Shown: one piece after another, positions 1 to 7,843 of the stretch
How positions within the stretch are numbered: the first letter of the stretch is position 1
Layout of the letters: the number at the start of each line of letters is the position of its first letter
Assembly (NCBI GenBank): GCA_044375915.1
Contig: JBILLU010000045.1
Span: 1 to 20,554, forward strand
Direction: 5' to 3'
Length of the DNA stretch: 20,554 bases
From: JAFEBO01 sp044375915
Lineage (GTDB): Bacteria > Planctomycetota > Phycisphaerae > Phycisphaerales > UBA1924
Notes under the pieces: model-generated
The model's input: only the letters and a program-made list of their open reading frames with translations
Told to the model about the DNA's origin: nothing
Database searches by the model: none
Made by a program: the position numbers and the translations under genes

Positions 1-2036
1 CGCTGGTGATCCTCTCCGCGCTGCTGATGATCGCCTTTGTCGTGCCGCAGGCCAACACCCTTGTCGGTGGCACGCCGGAGAGCCGCAAGGTCGCGACCGT
101 GAACGGGAAGAAGGTCACGGCGGAGGAGATGGATCACGCGATCCGTGAGTACGAGGCTCTCAAGGGGCTGCTCGAACCGATGCAGCTCGGCGCGAACATG
201 AACATCCCGGAGCAGTACTTCGGCGTGAAGGATGCGAGGCACTGGTTCCTCATGACCCGGGCCGCGAAGGACGCCGGCTTCATGGCCACCGCCGCCGACG
301 GCGAGCAGTTCGAGAAGGACCTTCGTGACGGCTTGGTGCGGACGTACTCGATGCAGATCGCCATCAGCGACGCGTTCCGCAAGATGGGTGTGCCCGGCTC
401 GATGCTCACCCGCGAGTTCCTGCAGCGGTACGCCGGCATGGTGATGCAGAACCCCGAACAGCAGAAGCAGATCGAGGACGAGACCAACCGCCTCGTGGAA
501 CGGATCATGCCCGGCGTGCTGCGTTCCGCGGCCCAGTCCGGTCGACTCGCGCCGCAGCAGCTCCTCGAAGTCTTCGCCAAGGCCAATGCCGTCGGGCGCA
601 TGCAGACGACCTGGCGCGAGATCGCCCGTGTTTCCGACAAGCGCACCATCGCCGAGGCGGAGCAGAGCGGCGAGATCGTGTACGTCGACCACTTGCTGAT
701 GACCGGCAACCAAATCGTGCCCCAGGCCTCGGAGCCCGGCGAGCAGACGCTCAAGACGCTGTTCGACAAGCACCGCGAGCAGTTCCGCGGCTCGGGTGAG
801 CACGGCTTTGGCTACCGTCTGCCTCAGCGCGTCAAGCTCGAATGGCTGAAGATCGACCGCGCTGCCATCGGCTCGGCGATCACGATCGACCCCATCGAGG
901 CCAACAAGCACTATCGCCAGAACTCGCAGCTGTTCCCCAAGCCCTTCGGCGAGGAGCGTTCCCGCGTCGAGGAAGACATGCGTTCCAGGCGCGTCGACAC
1001 CATCATCGCCGCCGCCGACAAGGCGTTTCGCGCCGAAGCGCTGCGGCTGATGGGCAAGGTTGACAAGAAGGACGGCTTGGTGGTTCTTCCCGCCGACTGG
1101 TCCGCCCGCATGCCGCGGATGGAGAAGCTCGCACAGCTCGTCGTCGAGGATGTGAAGCAGGCGGCGGGCGTCACGATCCCGTTGCCGACGGTGGTGGTGA
1201 AAGCCGACAAGTTCCTGACCGAGAACGACCTGATGGGCCTGCCGGAGATCGGGCAGTCGAGGGTGCGCATCGGCGCTCGGGAGCTGGACTTCCGCCAGTT
1301 CGTGTTCAAGGTGCGCGAGCTGAGCAACGACGCAGACTTCAGCTTCCAGACCGGCGTGGTCTATACCGACGGCTTCGCCGAAGACGCCGCGGGCAATCGC
1401 TACTACCTGACGATTCTCGAGTCTCGCCGCGACGAGCCGCCGACGGATATCGCCGAGGTTCGCGAGCAGCTGGTGCTCGACGCGAAGGCGGTTGAGCAGT
1501 ACGCCGCGATCGTGGCGACCGCGGAACAGGTTCGGCTCGCCGCCGTGACGGACGGCATCGAAGGAGCGTCGAAGCAGTTCACGGAGTTGTTCCCGGGGGC
1601 CTCCGCGCCGCTGATCCGGCGCAAACTCGAGGTTTCGAGCGAGAGCATCTCCGGCGGCGATCCGACCTTCGATCGCCCCGAGTATCGCGACGCGGTTCTG
1701 AAGGCGGCAAAGGCGCTTGACATCAACAAGATGGTGATCGATCAGCCAGCGGAATCTCGGACCTTGACGGTGACGATGGACGAGCCGTTGAGCGTGGCGA
1801 TCGTGCAGCTCGTCGGCCGCGCCCCGCTCACCGTGGAGCGTCTGCGGGCCTTGGGAGACTCTCTGGCGGCTGCGACGTCTGCCAAGGACTTCAAGGTGGA
1901 CACGCTGCGGGACGCGTTCAGCTACGCGGCTCTGAAGGACCGGTACAAGTTTGTGGACCTGAGCCGCGGCTCGACGGACGAGACCGAGAATGCCGCCACC
2001 GATAACAAGACCGACGCTCCCGCGAAGGGCTCCTGA
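1..2036 (+). CDS. SurA/PpiD-like membrane-anchored folding factor, 5' partial
   Basis: The reading frame is open to the window edge, so the true start is probably upstream; the GTG at 6 only opens the visible frame. About 676 residues are visible. They begin in the end of a hydrophobic membrane or signal-anchor segment (ILSALLMIAFVVP). This is followed by VATVNGKKVTAEEMDHAI, the typical entry of a SurA N-terminal chaperone domain. The middle (about residues 225-345) has the PpiD-like pattern RVKLEWLKID and a charged helix. Near residue 470-500, YYLTILESRRDEPPTDIAEV resembles the link after PPIase-type domains in PpiD. I see no convincing catalytic PpiC signature, so isomerase activity is unsure. 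The likely role is folding of exported proteins at the outer face of the inner membrane. The C terminus is polar and low in complexity. It is convergent with the first flagellin and has no evident functional link to it. Family level is fairly sure, subfamily is not. Confidence 0.65.
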   Translation, partial: LVILSALLMIAFVVPQANTLVGGTPESRKVATVNGKKVTAEEMDHAIREYEALKGLLEPMQLGANMNIPEQYFGVKDARHWFLMTRAAKDAGFMATAADGEQFEKDLRDGLVRTYSMQIAISDAFRKMGVPGSMLTREFLQRYAGMVMQNPEQQKQIEDETNRLVERIMPGVLRSAAQSGRLAPQQLLEVFAKANAVGRMQTTWREIARVSDKRTIAEAEQSGEIVYVDHLLMTGNQIVPQASEPGEQTLKTLFDKHREQFRGSGEHGFGYRLPQRVKLEWLKIDRAAIGSAITIDPIEANKHYRQNSQLFPKPFGEERSRVEEDMRSRRVDTIIAAADKAFRAEALRLMGKVDKKDGLVVLPADWSARMPRMEKLAQLVVEDVKQAAGVTIPLPTVVVKADKFLTENDLMGLPEIGQSRVRIGARELDFRQFVFKVRELSNDADFSFQTGVVYTDGFAEDAAGNRYYLTILESRRDEPPTDIAEVREQLVLDAKAVEQYAAIVATAEQVRLAAVTDGIEGASKQFTELFPGASAPLIRRKLEVSSESISGGDPTFDRPEYRDAVLKAAKALDINKMVIDQPAESRTLTVTMDEPLSVAIVQLVGRAPLTVERLRALGDSLAAATSAKDFKVDTLRDAFSYAALKDRYKFVDLSRGSTDETENAATDNKTDAPAKGS

Positions 2037-2059
2037 GCGCGATTCCGTGTGACCAAAGA

Positions 2060-2087
2060 AAAGCCCCGGGCTTCCGCCCGGGGCTTT
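2060..2087. terminator. Bidirectional hairpin terminator between the SurA-like gene and the first flagellin
   Basis: A perfect 12-bp inverted repeat (AAAGCCCCGGGC, loop TTCC, then its complement) sits between the convergent ends at 2036 and 2137. On the minus strand it runs into TTTTCTTT, a good U-rich tail for the flagellin transcript. On the plus strand the tail is CTTTGAGTTT, so it may serve both genes. Confidence 0.85.
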
Positions 2088-2136
2088 GAGTTTCATCTCA
2101 CCCGATCTCTCGGGTTGGTCCCGTCAGACTCGGGGA

Positions 2137-3645
2137 TTAGCCGAGAAGCTGGAGGGCCGACTGGGGCGTCTGGTTCGACAGGCCCAGGATGTTGGTCGAA
2201 GCGTTCACCAGGATCTGGCCGCGGGTGAGCTTGGCCGTCTCGGTGGCGAAGTCGGTGTCACGGATGACCGACTGAGCGGCCGTCGAGTTCTCGACTGCGA
2301 CGCCCAGGCTGCGGACCGTCGCACCGATCGTGTTGGCCTGGAAGGCGCCGAGACGACCGGAGAGCGACGAGACCTGGTTGAGAGCAGCAGAGACGATCTG
2401 CTGGGCCTTGTCGGTGCTGCCGCTCACGACGTTGTTGGACTGACCCGACGCGAGGCTGTTGAGGTAGCCCAGGGCCGAGGTGCCCAGCTTGGAGGCGGCG
2501 ACCGACTGGATGCCGATCGAGACCTTGCCGGCGATGTCGACGTTACCGCCGAGCTGGAACGAGGCGCCGCCGCCGGTGATGGTCATGGCGTTGGTGCCGA
2601 CGCTGCCGAGGGTCTGGGACTGAGAGTTGCTGAGGGTGATTTCCACGTCGAGGAAGTCGGTGTTGATGCGGGCGGTCTTGCCGTTGGTGGTGGCAGCGAC
2701 GCCGTTGATGGTGGCGTTAAGGTCCTTGCCCTTGTTGGTCTTGGTGTTGGACGCGCCGGCGAAGGTGCTGACGCGGGTCGTGTTGGCGGCGGCGGTGTTC
2801 GCGGCCTGGAGGTCGTAGACGCCCTGCTGGCCGCCGTTGGCGATGCCGCCGGCGTTCACGACGCGGAGGCTGGTGAAGTTGGACGAGCCATACTCGGTGG
2901 CGTCGAGGCGGATGCCGGTGCCCGAGACGGTGGCCTTGGCGCCGGTGATGCTGGTGAAGCTGTTGATCGCCGCGGCGATGTTGGTCAGGCTGGTCGAGGA
3001 GCTGAAGGTGAGCTGGCGGTTACCGACCGAGCCGCCGACCTCGACGGTGAACTGGCTGCCGGTGGCGGTGTCGATCGACGCGGCGCCGAAGGACATGAAC
3101 ATGCCGCCCTGCTGGGCCGAGCCGGTGACCAGAACGTTGACGTTCTGGGTGCCGCTGAACTTGGCGGCGTTGATCTTGTAGTCGCTGACGCCGGCGTTGA
3201 CCGACGAGGTCTTGAAGTCGAAGTTGCCGTTCAGGAGCTTGATGCCCTGGAACGAGGTCGAGGAGGAGATGCGGTCGATGGTCTGCAGAATCGAGTCGAT
3301 CTGCAGCTGATTGGCCTGCTTCTCCGACTCAGAGATGCCCGAGGTGCTGGCCGAGCTGGTCACGAAGCCCTGGAGCTGCGTGAGCAGGCCCGAGACTTCG
3401 GTGAGACCGCCGGCGGCGATGTTCACGACCTGGTCGGCGCGGTTGGCGTTGCTGATGGCGGTGTTCTTGCCCACGATCTCGGCGCCGAGGTTGTTGCTGG
3501 CGATGAGACCGGCCGGATCGTCCTTACCGCTGTTGATGCGGAGACCGGTGCTGAGGCGTTCCAGCGAGCTGGTGAGGCTCTGCTGGTTCTGGCCGAGCAC
3601 GCGCTGTGCGATGAGCGACTGAACGTTCGTGTTAATGCGTCCCAT
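2137..3645 (-). CDS. fliC: Flagellin (first of four)
   Basis: This is the filament subunit, exported through the flagellar type III apparatus, 502 residues. The start is the ATG of MGRINTNVQSL, because flagellins begin there. The SD GGAGGA lies about 9 bases upstream; a longer frame upstream has no flagellin features. The N-terminal D0/D1 part (about 1-140) holds LSTGLRINSGKDDPAGL at 31-47. The centre (about 170-400) is a variable domain with a flagellin-IN-type segment (LTNIAAAINSFTSITGAKAT). The last 75 residues form the conserved coiled C terminus, ending NQTPQSALQLLG. It is very close to the third flagellin (5899-7410): an 84-base stretch, 3046-3129, is identical to 6808-6891. Its leader carries a CsrA-type hairpin on the SD. 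No sigma-28 box was recognised in the 330 bases upstream. It appears to be a single-gene unit. Confidence 0.96.
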   Translation of the reverse strand: MGRINTNVQSLIAQRVLGQNQQSLTSSLERLSTGLRINSGKDDPAGLIASNNLGAEIVGKNTAISNANRADQVVNIAAGGLTEVSGLLTQLQGFVTSSASTSGISESEKQANQLQIDSILQTIDRISSSTSFQGIKLLNGNFDFKTSSVNAGVSDYKINAAKFSGTQNVNVLVTGSAQQGGMFMSFGAASIDTATGSQFTVEVGGSVGNRQLTFSSSTSLTNIAAAINSFTSITGAKATVSGTGIRLDATEYGSSNFTSLRVVNAGGIANGGQQGVYDLQAANTAAANTTRVSTFAGASNTKTNKGKDLNATINGVAATTNGKTARINTDFLDVEITLSNSQSQTLGSVGTNAMTITGGGASFQLGGNVDIAGKVSIGIQSVAASKLGTSALGYLNSLASGQSNNVVSGSTDKAQQIVSAALNQVSSLSGRLGAFQANTIGATVRSLGVAVENSTAAQSVIRDTDFATETAKLTRGQILVNASTNILGLSNQTPQSALQLLG

Positions 3646-3650
3646 GGAAC

Positions 3651-3668
3651 CGATTCCTCCGTGATTCG
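3651..3668 (-). promoter_or_regulatory. CsrA-type hairpin over the SD of the first flagellin
   Basis: Read on the minus strand this is CGAATC-ACGGAG-GAATCG: a stem with one A-A mismatch and an ANGGAN hexaloop. The ten bases TCACGGAGGA fit the published CsrA/RsmE consensus (A/U)CANGGANG(U/A) at every position. The GGAGG in the loop is also the SD, so a bound CsrA would block initiation. Binding is inferred from sequence only. Confidence 0.65.
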
Positions 3669-3973
3669 AGCTGCACGCGGGCCGGACTACTCGCCGCCGC
3701 GCCGTACTTGGTTCCGGTCCGGGACATCTGCCCGTTCCGGAGTCGTCGTAGCGGCCGCCCGCCCCCGACGCGCCCACGCGGAACCGATCCGCGCCGCGCC
3801 CGCCCGATCTCTCCACGCGAAGAGAGCAGGCAGTCAGCATCGAGCATCGGGAACACGAGGAGGCGTCGACAGTTGCGACGCGGTGTCGGACCTGTGGTGC
3901 GCCGGTCTGTGCAGGCTGGCGCGGAGGCACCGAGATGTTCTCGGAAGCCGCGCCGGTTCTCGGATGCAGATAC
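3669..3973. other. Leader and upstream region of the first flagellin, no gene
   Basis: This GC-rich stretch has no convincing coding frame. On the minus strand it holds CGGATCGGTT (3782-3791), a near match to the CGGATCTGGTT box found in the leaders of the second and third flagellins. I searched for TAAA/GCCGAT (sigma-28) and GG-N10-GC (sigma-54) promoters and found none that persuade. The promoter of the first flagellin is therefore unassigned. Confidence 0.5.
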
Positions 3974-4002
3974 GAAAAAGCCCCGCGGGAACCGCGGGGC
4001 TT
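3974..4002 (-). terminator. Rho-independent terminator of the second flagellin
   Basis: On the minus strand an 11-bp perfect stem (AAGCCCCGCGG, loop TTC, complement) ends in a run of five T followed by CG. It lies about 65 bases after the stop codon of the second flagellin and separates it from the leader of the first. Confidence 0.85.
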
Positions 4003-4066
4003 GAGCAAATGTGTTCCGATTACTTCAGGTCCGAGAGAGTCTCGCCGGATTCGGCGGGATCAACTC

Positions 4067-5581
4067 TTAGCCCTGCAGCAGGCCCAGGACCGCCTGGGGC
4101 GACTGGTTGGCAAGCCCCAGAACCTGTGTCGAAGCGTTGACCAGGATCTGCGACCGGGTCAGGCCGGCGGTTTCCGTCGCGAAGTCCGCGTCGCGGATCA
4201 CCGACTGGGCCGCGGTGCTGTTCTCGACTGCGACGCCGAGGCTGCGGATCGTGGCACCGACGGTGTTGGACTGGAAGGCGCCCAGCCGGCCGCGGAGCGA
4301 GGAGACTTGAGCGATGGACTCGGCGATGATCGACTGGGCCTGCTCGGTGTTGCCGGTGACAAGGTTGTTCAACTGTCCGGCCGAGAGCGAGCCGAGGCGC
4401 CCGATCGTGGAGTTGCCCAGAACCGATGCAGACACGGCTTGGATGCCGATCGAGACCTTGCTGGAGATATTGACCTGGCCACCCAGGGCGAAGTCCGCGC
4501 CGCCGCCGGTGATGGTGAAGGCGTGGGTGCCGACCGGGCCGAGGGTCTGCGAGGCCGAGTTCCCGAGTGTGACTTCGACATCGAGGAAGTCGGTGTTGAT
4601 GCGGGCGGTCTTGCCGTCGGAGGTGGCGAGGATGCCGTTGACAGTGGCCTGGATGTCCTTGCCGACATCGCTGATGGCGTTGGTCGCGGCGAGGAAGGTG
4701 CTGCGACGGGTCGTCGCGGCTGCGTTGGTATTCGCGGCGTTGAGGTCGTAGATGCCCATCTGGGCCGTGCCCGTGATGCCGCCGTCGTCAACCACCTTGA
4801 TCGAGGCGAACTGAGCACGGCCGAATTTGGTGCTGGCGAGCTTGATGCCCGTGCCGCTCACCGTCGCCTGCACACCGAGCACGGTCGTAAAGGTATTGAT
4901 GGCACCGGCGATGTTGGTCAGGCTGGTCGAGGACGAGAACGTGAACTGGCGGGTGCCCAGCGAGCCACCGACCTCGATGGTGAACTGGCTGCCCGCGGCG
5001 GTGTCGATGGCCGCGGCGCCGAAGGACAGGAACATACCACCCTGCTGGGCCGAGCCGGTGACCAGAACGTCGACGTTCAGGCTGCCGCCGGAGTACTTGG
5101 CGGCATTGACCTTGTAGTCCGAGATGCCGGCGTTGACGTTGCTGGTCTTAAAGTCGAAGTTGCCGTTCAGGAGCTTGATGCCCTGAAAGGACGTTGCGGA
5201 GGCGATGCGGTCGATCGTCTGGAGGATCGAGTCCACCTGCAGCTGGTTGGCCTGACGCTCCGCGGCAGAGATGCCGGCGGTCGAGGCCGAGCTGGTGACC
5301 AGGCCCTGGAGCTCGGTCAGAAGAGAGGAGACCTCGCCCAGGCCGCCCTCGGCGATGTTGATCACCTGGTCGGCACGGGTGGCGTTGGCGATGGCCTGGT
5401 TGGTGCCCTTGATCTCGGACCGGAGGTTCTCGCTGGCGATGAGGCCGGCGGGGTCGTCCTTGCCGCTGCTGATCTTCAGGCCCGTGCTGAGCCGCTCGAG
5501 CGACTGAGCGAGCGACTTCTGGTTGCTGGTCAGGACGCGCTGAGCGATGAGGGACTGAACGTTGGTGTTGATACGACCCAT
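4067..5581 (-). CDS. fliC: Flagellin (second of four)
   Basis: Filament subunit, 504 residues, starting at MGRINTNVQSL with the SD GGGAGG 8 bases before the ATG. It has the same architecture as the first and third flagellins: LSTGLKISSGKDDPAGL in D0/D1, a variable centre with the flagellin-IN-type run LTNIAGAINTFTTVLGVQAT, and a conserved C terminus ending NQSPQAVLGLLQG. It is clearly more diverged from the first and third than they are from each other (for example SENLRSEIKGTNQAI at about 50-64). It has its own sigma-28-like promoter and its own terminator, so it is likely transcribed late and alone. The leader carries a core CsrA motif on the SD. Confidence 0.96.
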   Translation of the reverse strand: MGRINTNVQSLIAQRVLTSNQKSLAQSLERLSTGLKISSGKDDPAGLIASENLRSEIKGTNQAIANATRADQVINIAEGGLGEVSSLLTELQGLVTSSASTAGISAAERQANQLQVDSILQTIDRIASATSFQGIKLLNGNFDFKTSNVNAGISDYKVNAAKYSGGSLNVDVLVTGSAQQGGMFLSFGAAAIDTAAGSQFTIEVGGSLGTRQFTFSSSTSLTNIAGAINTFTTVLGVQATVSGTGIKLASTKFGRAQFASIKVVDDGGITGTAQMGIYDLNAANTNAAATTRRSTFLAATNAISDVGKDIQATVNGILATSDGKTARINTDFLDVEVTLGNSASQTLGPVGTHAFTITGGGADFALGGQVNISSKVSIGIQAVSASVLGNSTIGRLGSLSAGQLNNLVTGNTEQAQSIIAESIAQVSSLRGRLGAFQSNTVGATIRSLGVAVENSTAAQSVIRDADFATETAGLTRSQILVNASTQVLGLANQSPQAVLGLLQG

Positions 5582-5586
5582 GACAA

Positions 5587-5596
5587 ACCTCCCTGC
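5587..5596 (-). promoter_or_regulatory. CsrA-type motif over the SD of the second flagellin
   Basis: The minus strand reads GCAGGGAGGT, which fits the CsrA/RsmE consensus (A/U)CANGGANG(U/A) at nine of ten positions; only the first base differs. The possible stem around the AGGGAG loop is poor (C-G, then G-U, then two mismatches). This is the weakest of the flagellin sites. Confidence 0.45.
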
Positions 5597-5600
5597 GGGT

Positions 5601-5633
5601 CGGTCGGCTTAGGCGTGTGCCGAGGGCCGACCG
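5601..5633 (-). repeat. Leader hairpin of the second flagellin
   Basis: A perfect 8-bp inverted repeat (CGGTCGGC / GCCGACCG) with a 17-base spacer lies 20-52 bases upstream of the start codon, inside the predicted 5' leader. The third flagellin has a comparable 9-bp repeat, also with a 17-base spacer, at 7476-7510. Confidence 0.5.
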
Positions 5634-5641
5634 CCGTCGAG

Positions 5642-5666
5642 AACCAGATCCGGAACCTACTTCCGG
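5642..5666 (-). promoter_or_regulatory. Shared leader box with adjoining hairpin, second flagellin
   Basis: The box CGGATCTGGTT (5642-5652, minus strand) is identical to one in the third flagellin leader. It overlaps a perfect 6-bp hairpin with a 5-base loop (CCGGAA, GTAGG, TTCCGG; 5650-5666). Box plus hairpin occurs in both leaders, which suggests a conserved RNA or protein site. The function is unknown. Confidence 0.45.
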
Positions 5667-5745
5667 GTCCTGAAGGTTCGCAATCCCTTGCGACCCTCAC
5701 ATCTCGCCTAGAACGCACAAGCGTTACAGACGACATGCAGTCCGA

Positions 5746-5772
5746 AAATCGGCGGCAGCAAGGGGTGGTTTG
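5746..5772 (-). promoter_or_regulatory. Sigma-28-type promoter of the second flagellin
   Basis: On the minus strand CAAA (5772-5769) is followed, after exactly 15 bases, by GCCGATTT (5753-5746). The FliA/sigma-28 consensus is TAAA-N15-GCCGATAA, so the spacing is exact, the -35 has one mismatch, and the -10 differs only in the last two bases. The predicted transcript would have a leader of about 155 bases. Confidence 0.6.
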
Positions 5773-5814
5773 AGTCGTCTGATAAAAAATGCGTTCGAAA
5801 GGCCGGGGAAGCGC

Positions 5815-5855
5815 AAAAACATGCCAGCCCCGGGCAGAACAGACCCGGGGCCGGC
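5815..5855 (-). terminator. Rho-independent terminator of the third flagellin
   Basis: A 12-bp stem with one mismatch (5823-5834 with 5844-5855) and a 9-base loop is followed on the minus strand by ATGTTTTTG. It lies about 45 bases past the stop codon of the third flagellin and upstream of the second flagellin promoter. Confidence 0.75.
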
Positions 5856-5898
5856 GTGAAGGTCTAACTCGTTGTCGAATCAGACTTTAAGGTTTCAA

Positions 5899-7410
5899 TT
5901 AGCCGAGCAACTGCAGGGCCGACTGGGGGGTCTGGTTGGCCAGACCCAAGATGTTGGTCGAGGCGTTGACCAGGATCTGCGAGCGGGTGAGGCCCGCGGT
6001 CTCGGTCGCGAAGTCGCTGTCACGGATCACCGACTGAGCCGCGGTGCTGTTCTCGACGGCGACGCCGAGGCTGCGGATCGTGGCTCCGATGGTGTTGGAC
6101 TGGAAGGCACCCAGGCGACCGGCGAGCGAGGAGACCTGGCTGATCGCCGCGGTGACGATCTGCTGGGCCTTGTCGGTATCGCCGCCGACGAGGTTCTGAG
6201 CCTGACCCGAGGCGAGGCTGCTGAGGTAACCAAGTGCGGCGGTGCCGAGCTTGCTCGAACCGACGGACTGGATACCGATGGAGACCTTGCCGGCGATGTC
6301 GACGTTGCCGCCGAGGAGGAACGAGGCGCCGCCGCCGGTGATGGCGAGGGCATTGGTGCCGACGCCGCCCAGCGTGCGCGACTGTGAGTCGGTGAGCGTC
6401 ACTTCAACATCGAGGAAGTCGGTGTTGATGCGGGCGGTCTTGCCGACGGCGGTTGCAGCAACGCCGTTGATGGTTGCGGCAAGGTCCTTGCCCTTATTGG
6501 TCTTGGTGTTGGACGCGCCGGCGAAGGTGCTGACGCGGGTGGTGTTGGCGGCGTTGGTGTTCGCGGCCTGAAGGTCGTAGACACCCTGCTGACCGCCGTT
6601 GGCGATGCCGCCGGCGTTCACAACGCGAAGGCTGGTGAAGCTCGCGGTGCCGAATTCGGTGGCATCCAGCCGGATACCCGTGCCGGAGACGGTGGCCTTG
6701 GCGCCGGTGATGCTGGTGAAGCTGTTGACCGCGGCCGCGATGTTGGTGAGCGTGGTGGAGGAGCTGAAGGTGAGCTGGCGCGAGCCGGCGGCGCCACCGA
6801 CTTCGATGGTGAACTGGCTGCCGGTGGCGGTGTCGATCGACGCGGCGCCGAAGGACATGAACATGCCGCCCTGCTGGGCCGAGCCGGTGACGAGGACGTT
6901 GACGTTGAGAGCGGCGCCGTTGTACTTGGCGGCGTTGATCTTGTAGTCGCTGACGCCGGCGTTGACCGACGAGGTCTTGAAGTCGAAGTTGCCGTTCAGG
7001 AGCTTGATGCCTTGGAACGAGGTCGACGACGAGATGCGGTCGATGGTCTGGAGGATGGAGTCAACCTGCAGCTGGTTGGCCTGCCTCTCCGCCTGGGAGA
7101 GGCCAGCGGTGCTGCTGCTGCTGGTGACGAGGCCCTGGAGCTGGGTGAGCAGTCCCGAGACTTCGGTCAGGCCGCCAGCCGCGATGTTGACCACCTGGTC
7201 GGCGCGGTTGGAGTTGCTGATGGCGGAATTCTTGCCGACGATCTCGGCACCGAGGTTGTTGCTGGCGATGAGACCAGCCGGATCGTCCTTACCGCTGTTG
7301 ATGCGGAGACCCGTGCTCAGGCGCTCGAGCGACTGGGCGAGCGACTTTTGGTTGCTCCCCAAGACGCGCTGCGCGACGAGCGACTGAACGTTGGTATTGA
7401 TACGGCCCAT
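5899..7410 (-). CDS. fliC: Flagellin (third of four)
   Basis: Filament subunit of 503 residues. I chose the ATG of MGRINTNVQSL; an in-frame TTG three codons earlier also exists but sits only a few bases from the SD GGGAGG. It has conserved D0/D1 with LSTGLRINSGKDDPAGL, a variable centre with LTNIAAAVNSFTSITGAKAT, and a C terminus ending NQTPQSALQLLG. It is nearly the same protein as the first flagellin over most of its length, including the identical 84 bases at 6808-6891, so recent duplication or gene conversion is likely. It has its own probable sigma-28 promoter, a structured leader with a CsrA-type hairpin on the SD, and a terminator. Confidence 0.96.
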   Translation of the reverse strand: MGRINTNVQSLVAQRVLGSNQKSLAQSLERLSTGLRINSGKDDPAGLIASNNLGAEIVGKNSAISNSNRADQVVNIAAGGLTEVSGLLTQLQGLVTSSSSTAGLSQAERQANQLQVDSILQTIDRISSSTSFQGIKLLNGNFDFKTSSVNAGVSDYKINAAKYNGAALNVNVLVTGSAQQGGMFMSFGAASIDTATGSQFTIEVGGAAGSRQLTFSSSTTLTNIAAAVNSFTSITGAKATVSGTGIRLDATEFGTASFTSLRVVNAGGIANGGQQGVYDLQAANTNAANTTRVSTFAGASNTKTNKGKDLAATINGVAATAVGKTARINTDFLDVEVTLTDSQSRTLGGVGTNALAITGGGASFLLGGNVDIAGKVSIGIQSVGSSKLGTAALGYLSSLASGQAQNLVGGDTDKAQQIVTAAISQVSSLAGRLGAFQSNTIGATIRSLGVAVENSTAAQSVIRDSDFATETAGLTRSQILVNASTNILGLANQTPQSALQLLG

Positions 7411-7416
7411 GACGAA

Positions 7417-7432
7417 CAAACCTCCCTGTCTG
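7417..7432 (-). promoter_or_regulatory. CsrA-type hairpin over the SD of the third flagellin
   Basis: The minus strand reads CAGAC-AGGGAG-GTTTG: a 5-bp stem (one G-U pair) with an ANGGAN hexaloop. ACAGGGAGGT matches the ten-base CsrA/RsmE consensus at every position, and the GGGAGG is the SD. Confidence 0.65.
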
Positions 7433-7475
7433 CTGCGGCCGGGGCATTGGCCTTCACGCCGCCCCGAGCTCTAGT

Positions 7476-7510
7476 ACGTCCGTTTCGCAGCGTCCGCGTG
7501 GAACGGACGT
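7476..7510 (-). repeat. Leader hairpin of the third flagellin
   Basis: A perfect 9-bp inverted repeat (ACGTCCGTT / AACGGACGT) with a 17-base spacer lies in the predicted 5' leader, 66-100 bases upstream of the start. It parallels the hairpin at 5601-5633 in form but not in sequence. Confidence 0.5.
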
Positions 7511-7530
7511 TGAACTCTTCGGACCCGGAC

Positions 7531-7562
7531 AACCAGATCCGACGCCCGGGAAACGCTCCCGG
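7531..7562 (-). promoter_or_regulatory. Shared leader box with adjoining hairpin, third flagellin
   Basis: CGGATCTGGTT (7531-7541, minus strand) is identical to the box before the second flagellin. Just upstream in the transcript is a perfect 6-bp hairpin with a 5-base loop (CCGGGA, GCGTT, TCCCGG; 7546-7562). Order and geometry repeat those of the second flagellin leader. Confidence 0.45.
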
Positions 7563-7608
7563 TCGGCCGCCGCTTTCGGACCATCCGAAAACACGCGGAC
7601 ACGCTCAA

Positions 7609-7636
7609 GGATCGGAGGCATGGGGTTCCGGGTTTA
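7609..7636 (-). promoter_or_regulatory. Probable sigma-28-type promoter of the third flagellin
   Basis: On the minus strand TAAA (7636-7633) is followed after 16 bases by TCCGATCC (7616-7609). Against TAAA-N15-GCCGATAA the -35 is exact, the CCGAT core is exact, and the spacer is one base long. The leader would be about 190 bases. Confidence 0.45.
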
Positions 7637-7718
7637 TGGGCTGTAGCGCGAGATGCGCCGAGTGGTCCGTCTGTTCCGTCTGGTCAAACTTCACCGTCTG
7701 CGCCCGGTCCGGTAAGCG

Positions 7719-7747
7719 AAAAACCCCGGCCCAAAGTGGGCCGGGGT
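7719..7747 (-). terminator. Rho-independent terminator of the fourth flagellin
   Basis: A perfect 10-bp stem (ACCCCGGCCC and its complement) with a 5-base loop is followed on the minus strand by TTTTTCGC. It lies about 97 bases after the stop codon of the fourth flagellin. The stretch between stop and stem (7748-7843) shows nothing else. Confidence 0.85.
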
Positions 7748-7843
7748 CCTGAAACTTCGTCGTGATAACTCGCGCCCGCGCTTACACCTCACGCGAATTG
7801 CACGGCGGAACCGGCGGGCGCGCTCAATTCCGCACGCTCGGCA

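Noticed and set aside
3646..4008. Upstream extension of the first flagellin frame to 623 codons
   Set aside because: The added sequence is unlike flagellin, crosses the second flagellin terminator, and ignores the strong SD at MGRINTN.
2086..5773. Two long plus-strand open frames (over 600 codons each) opposite the first two flagellins
   Set aside because: They lie fully antisense to well-identified flagellins. Their Gly/Asp/Arg/Val-rich repetitive translations match no family and follow from GC-rich codon use on the other strand. They also run through terminators and leaders.
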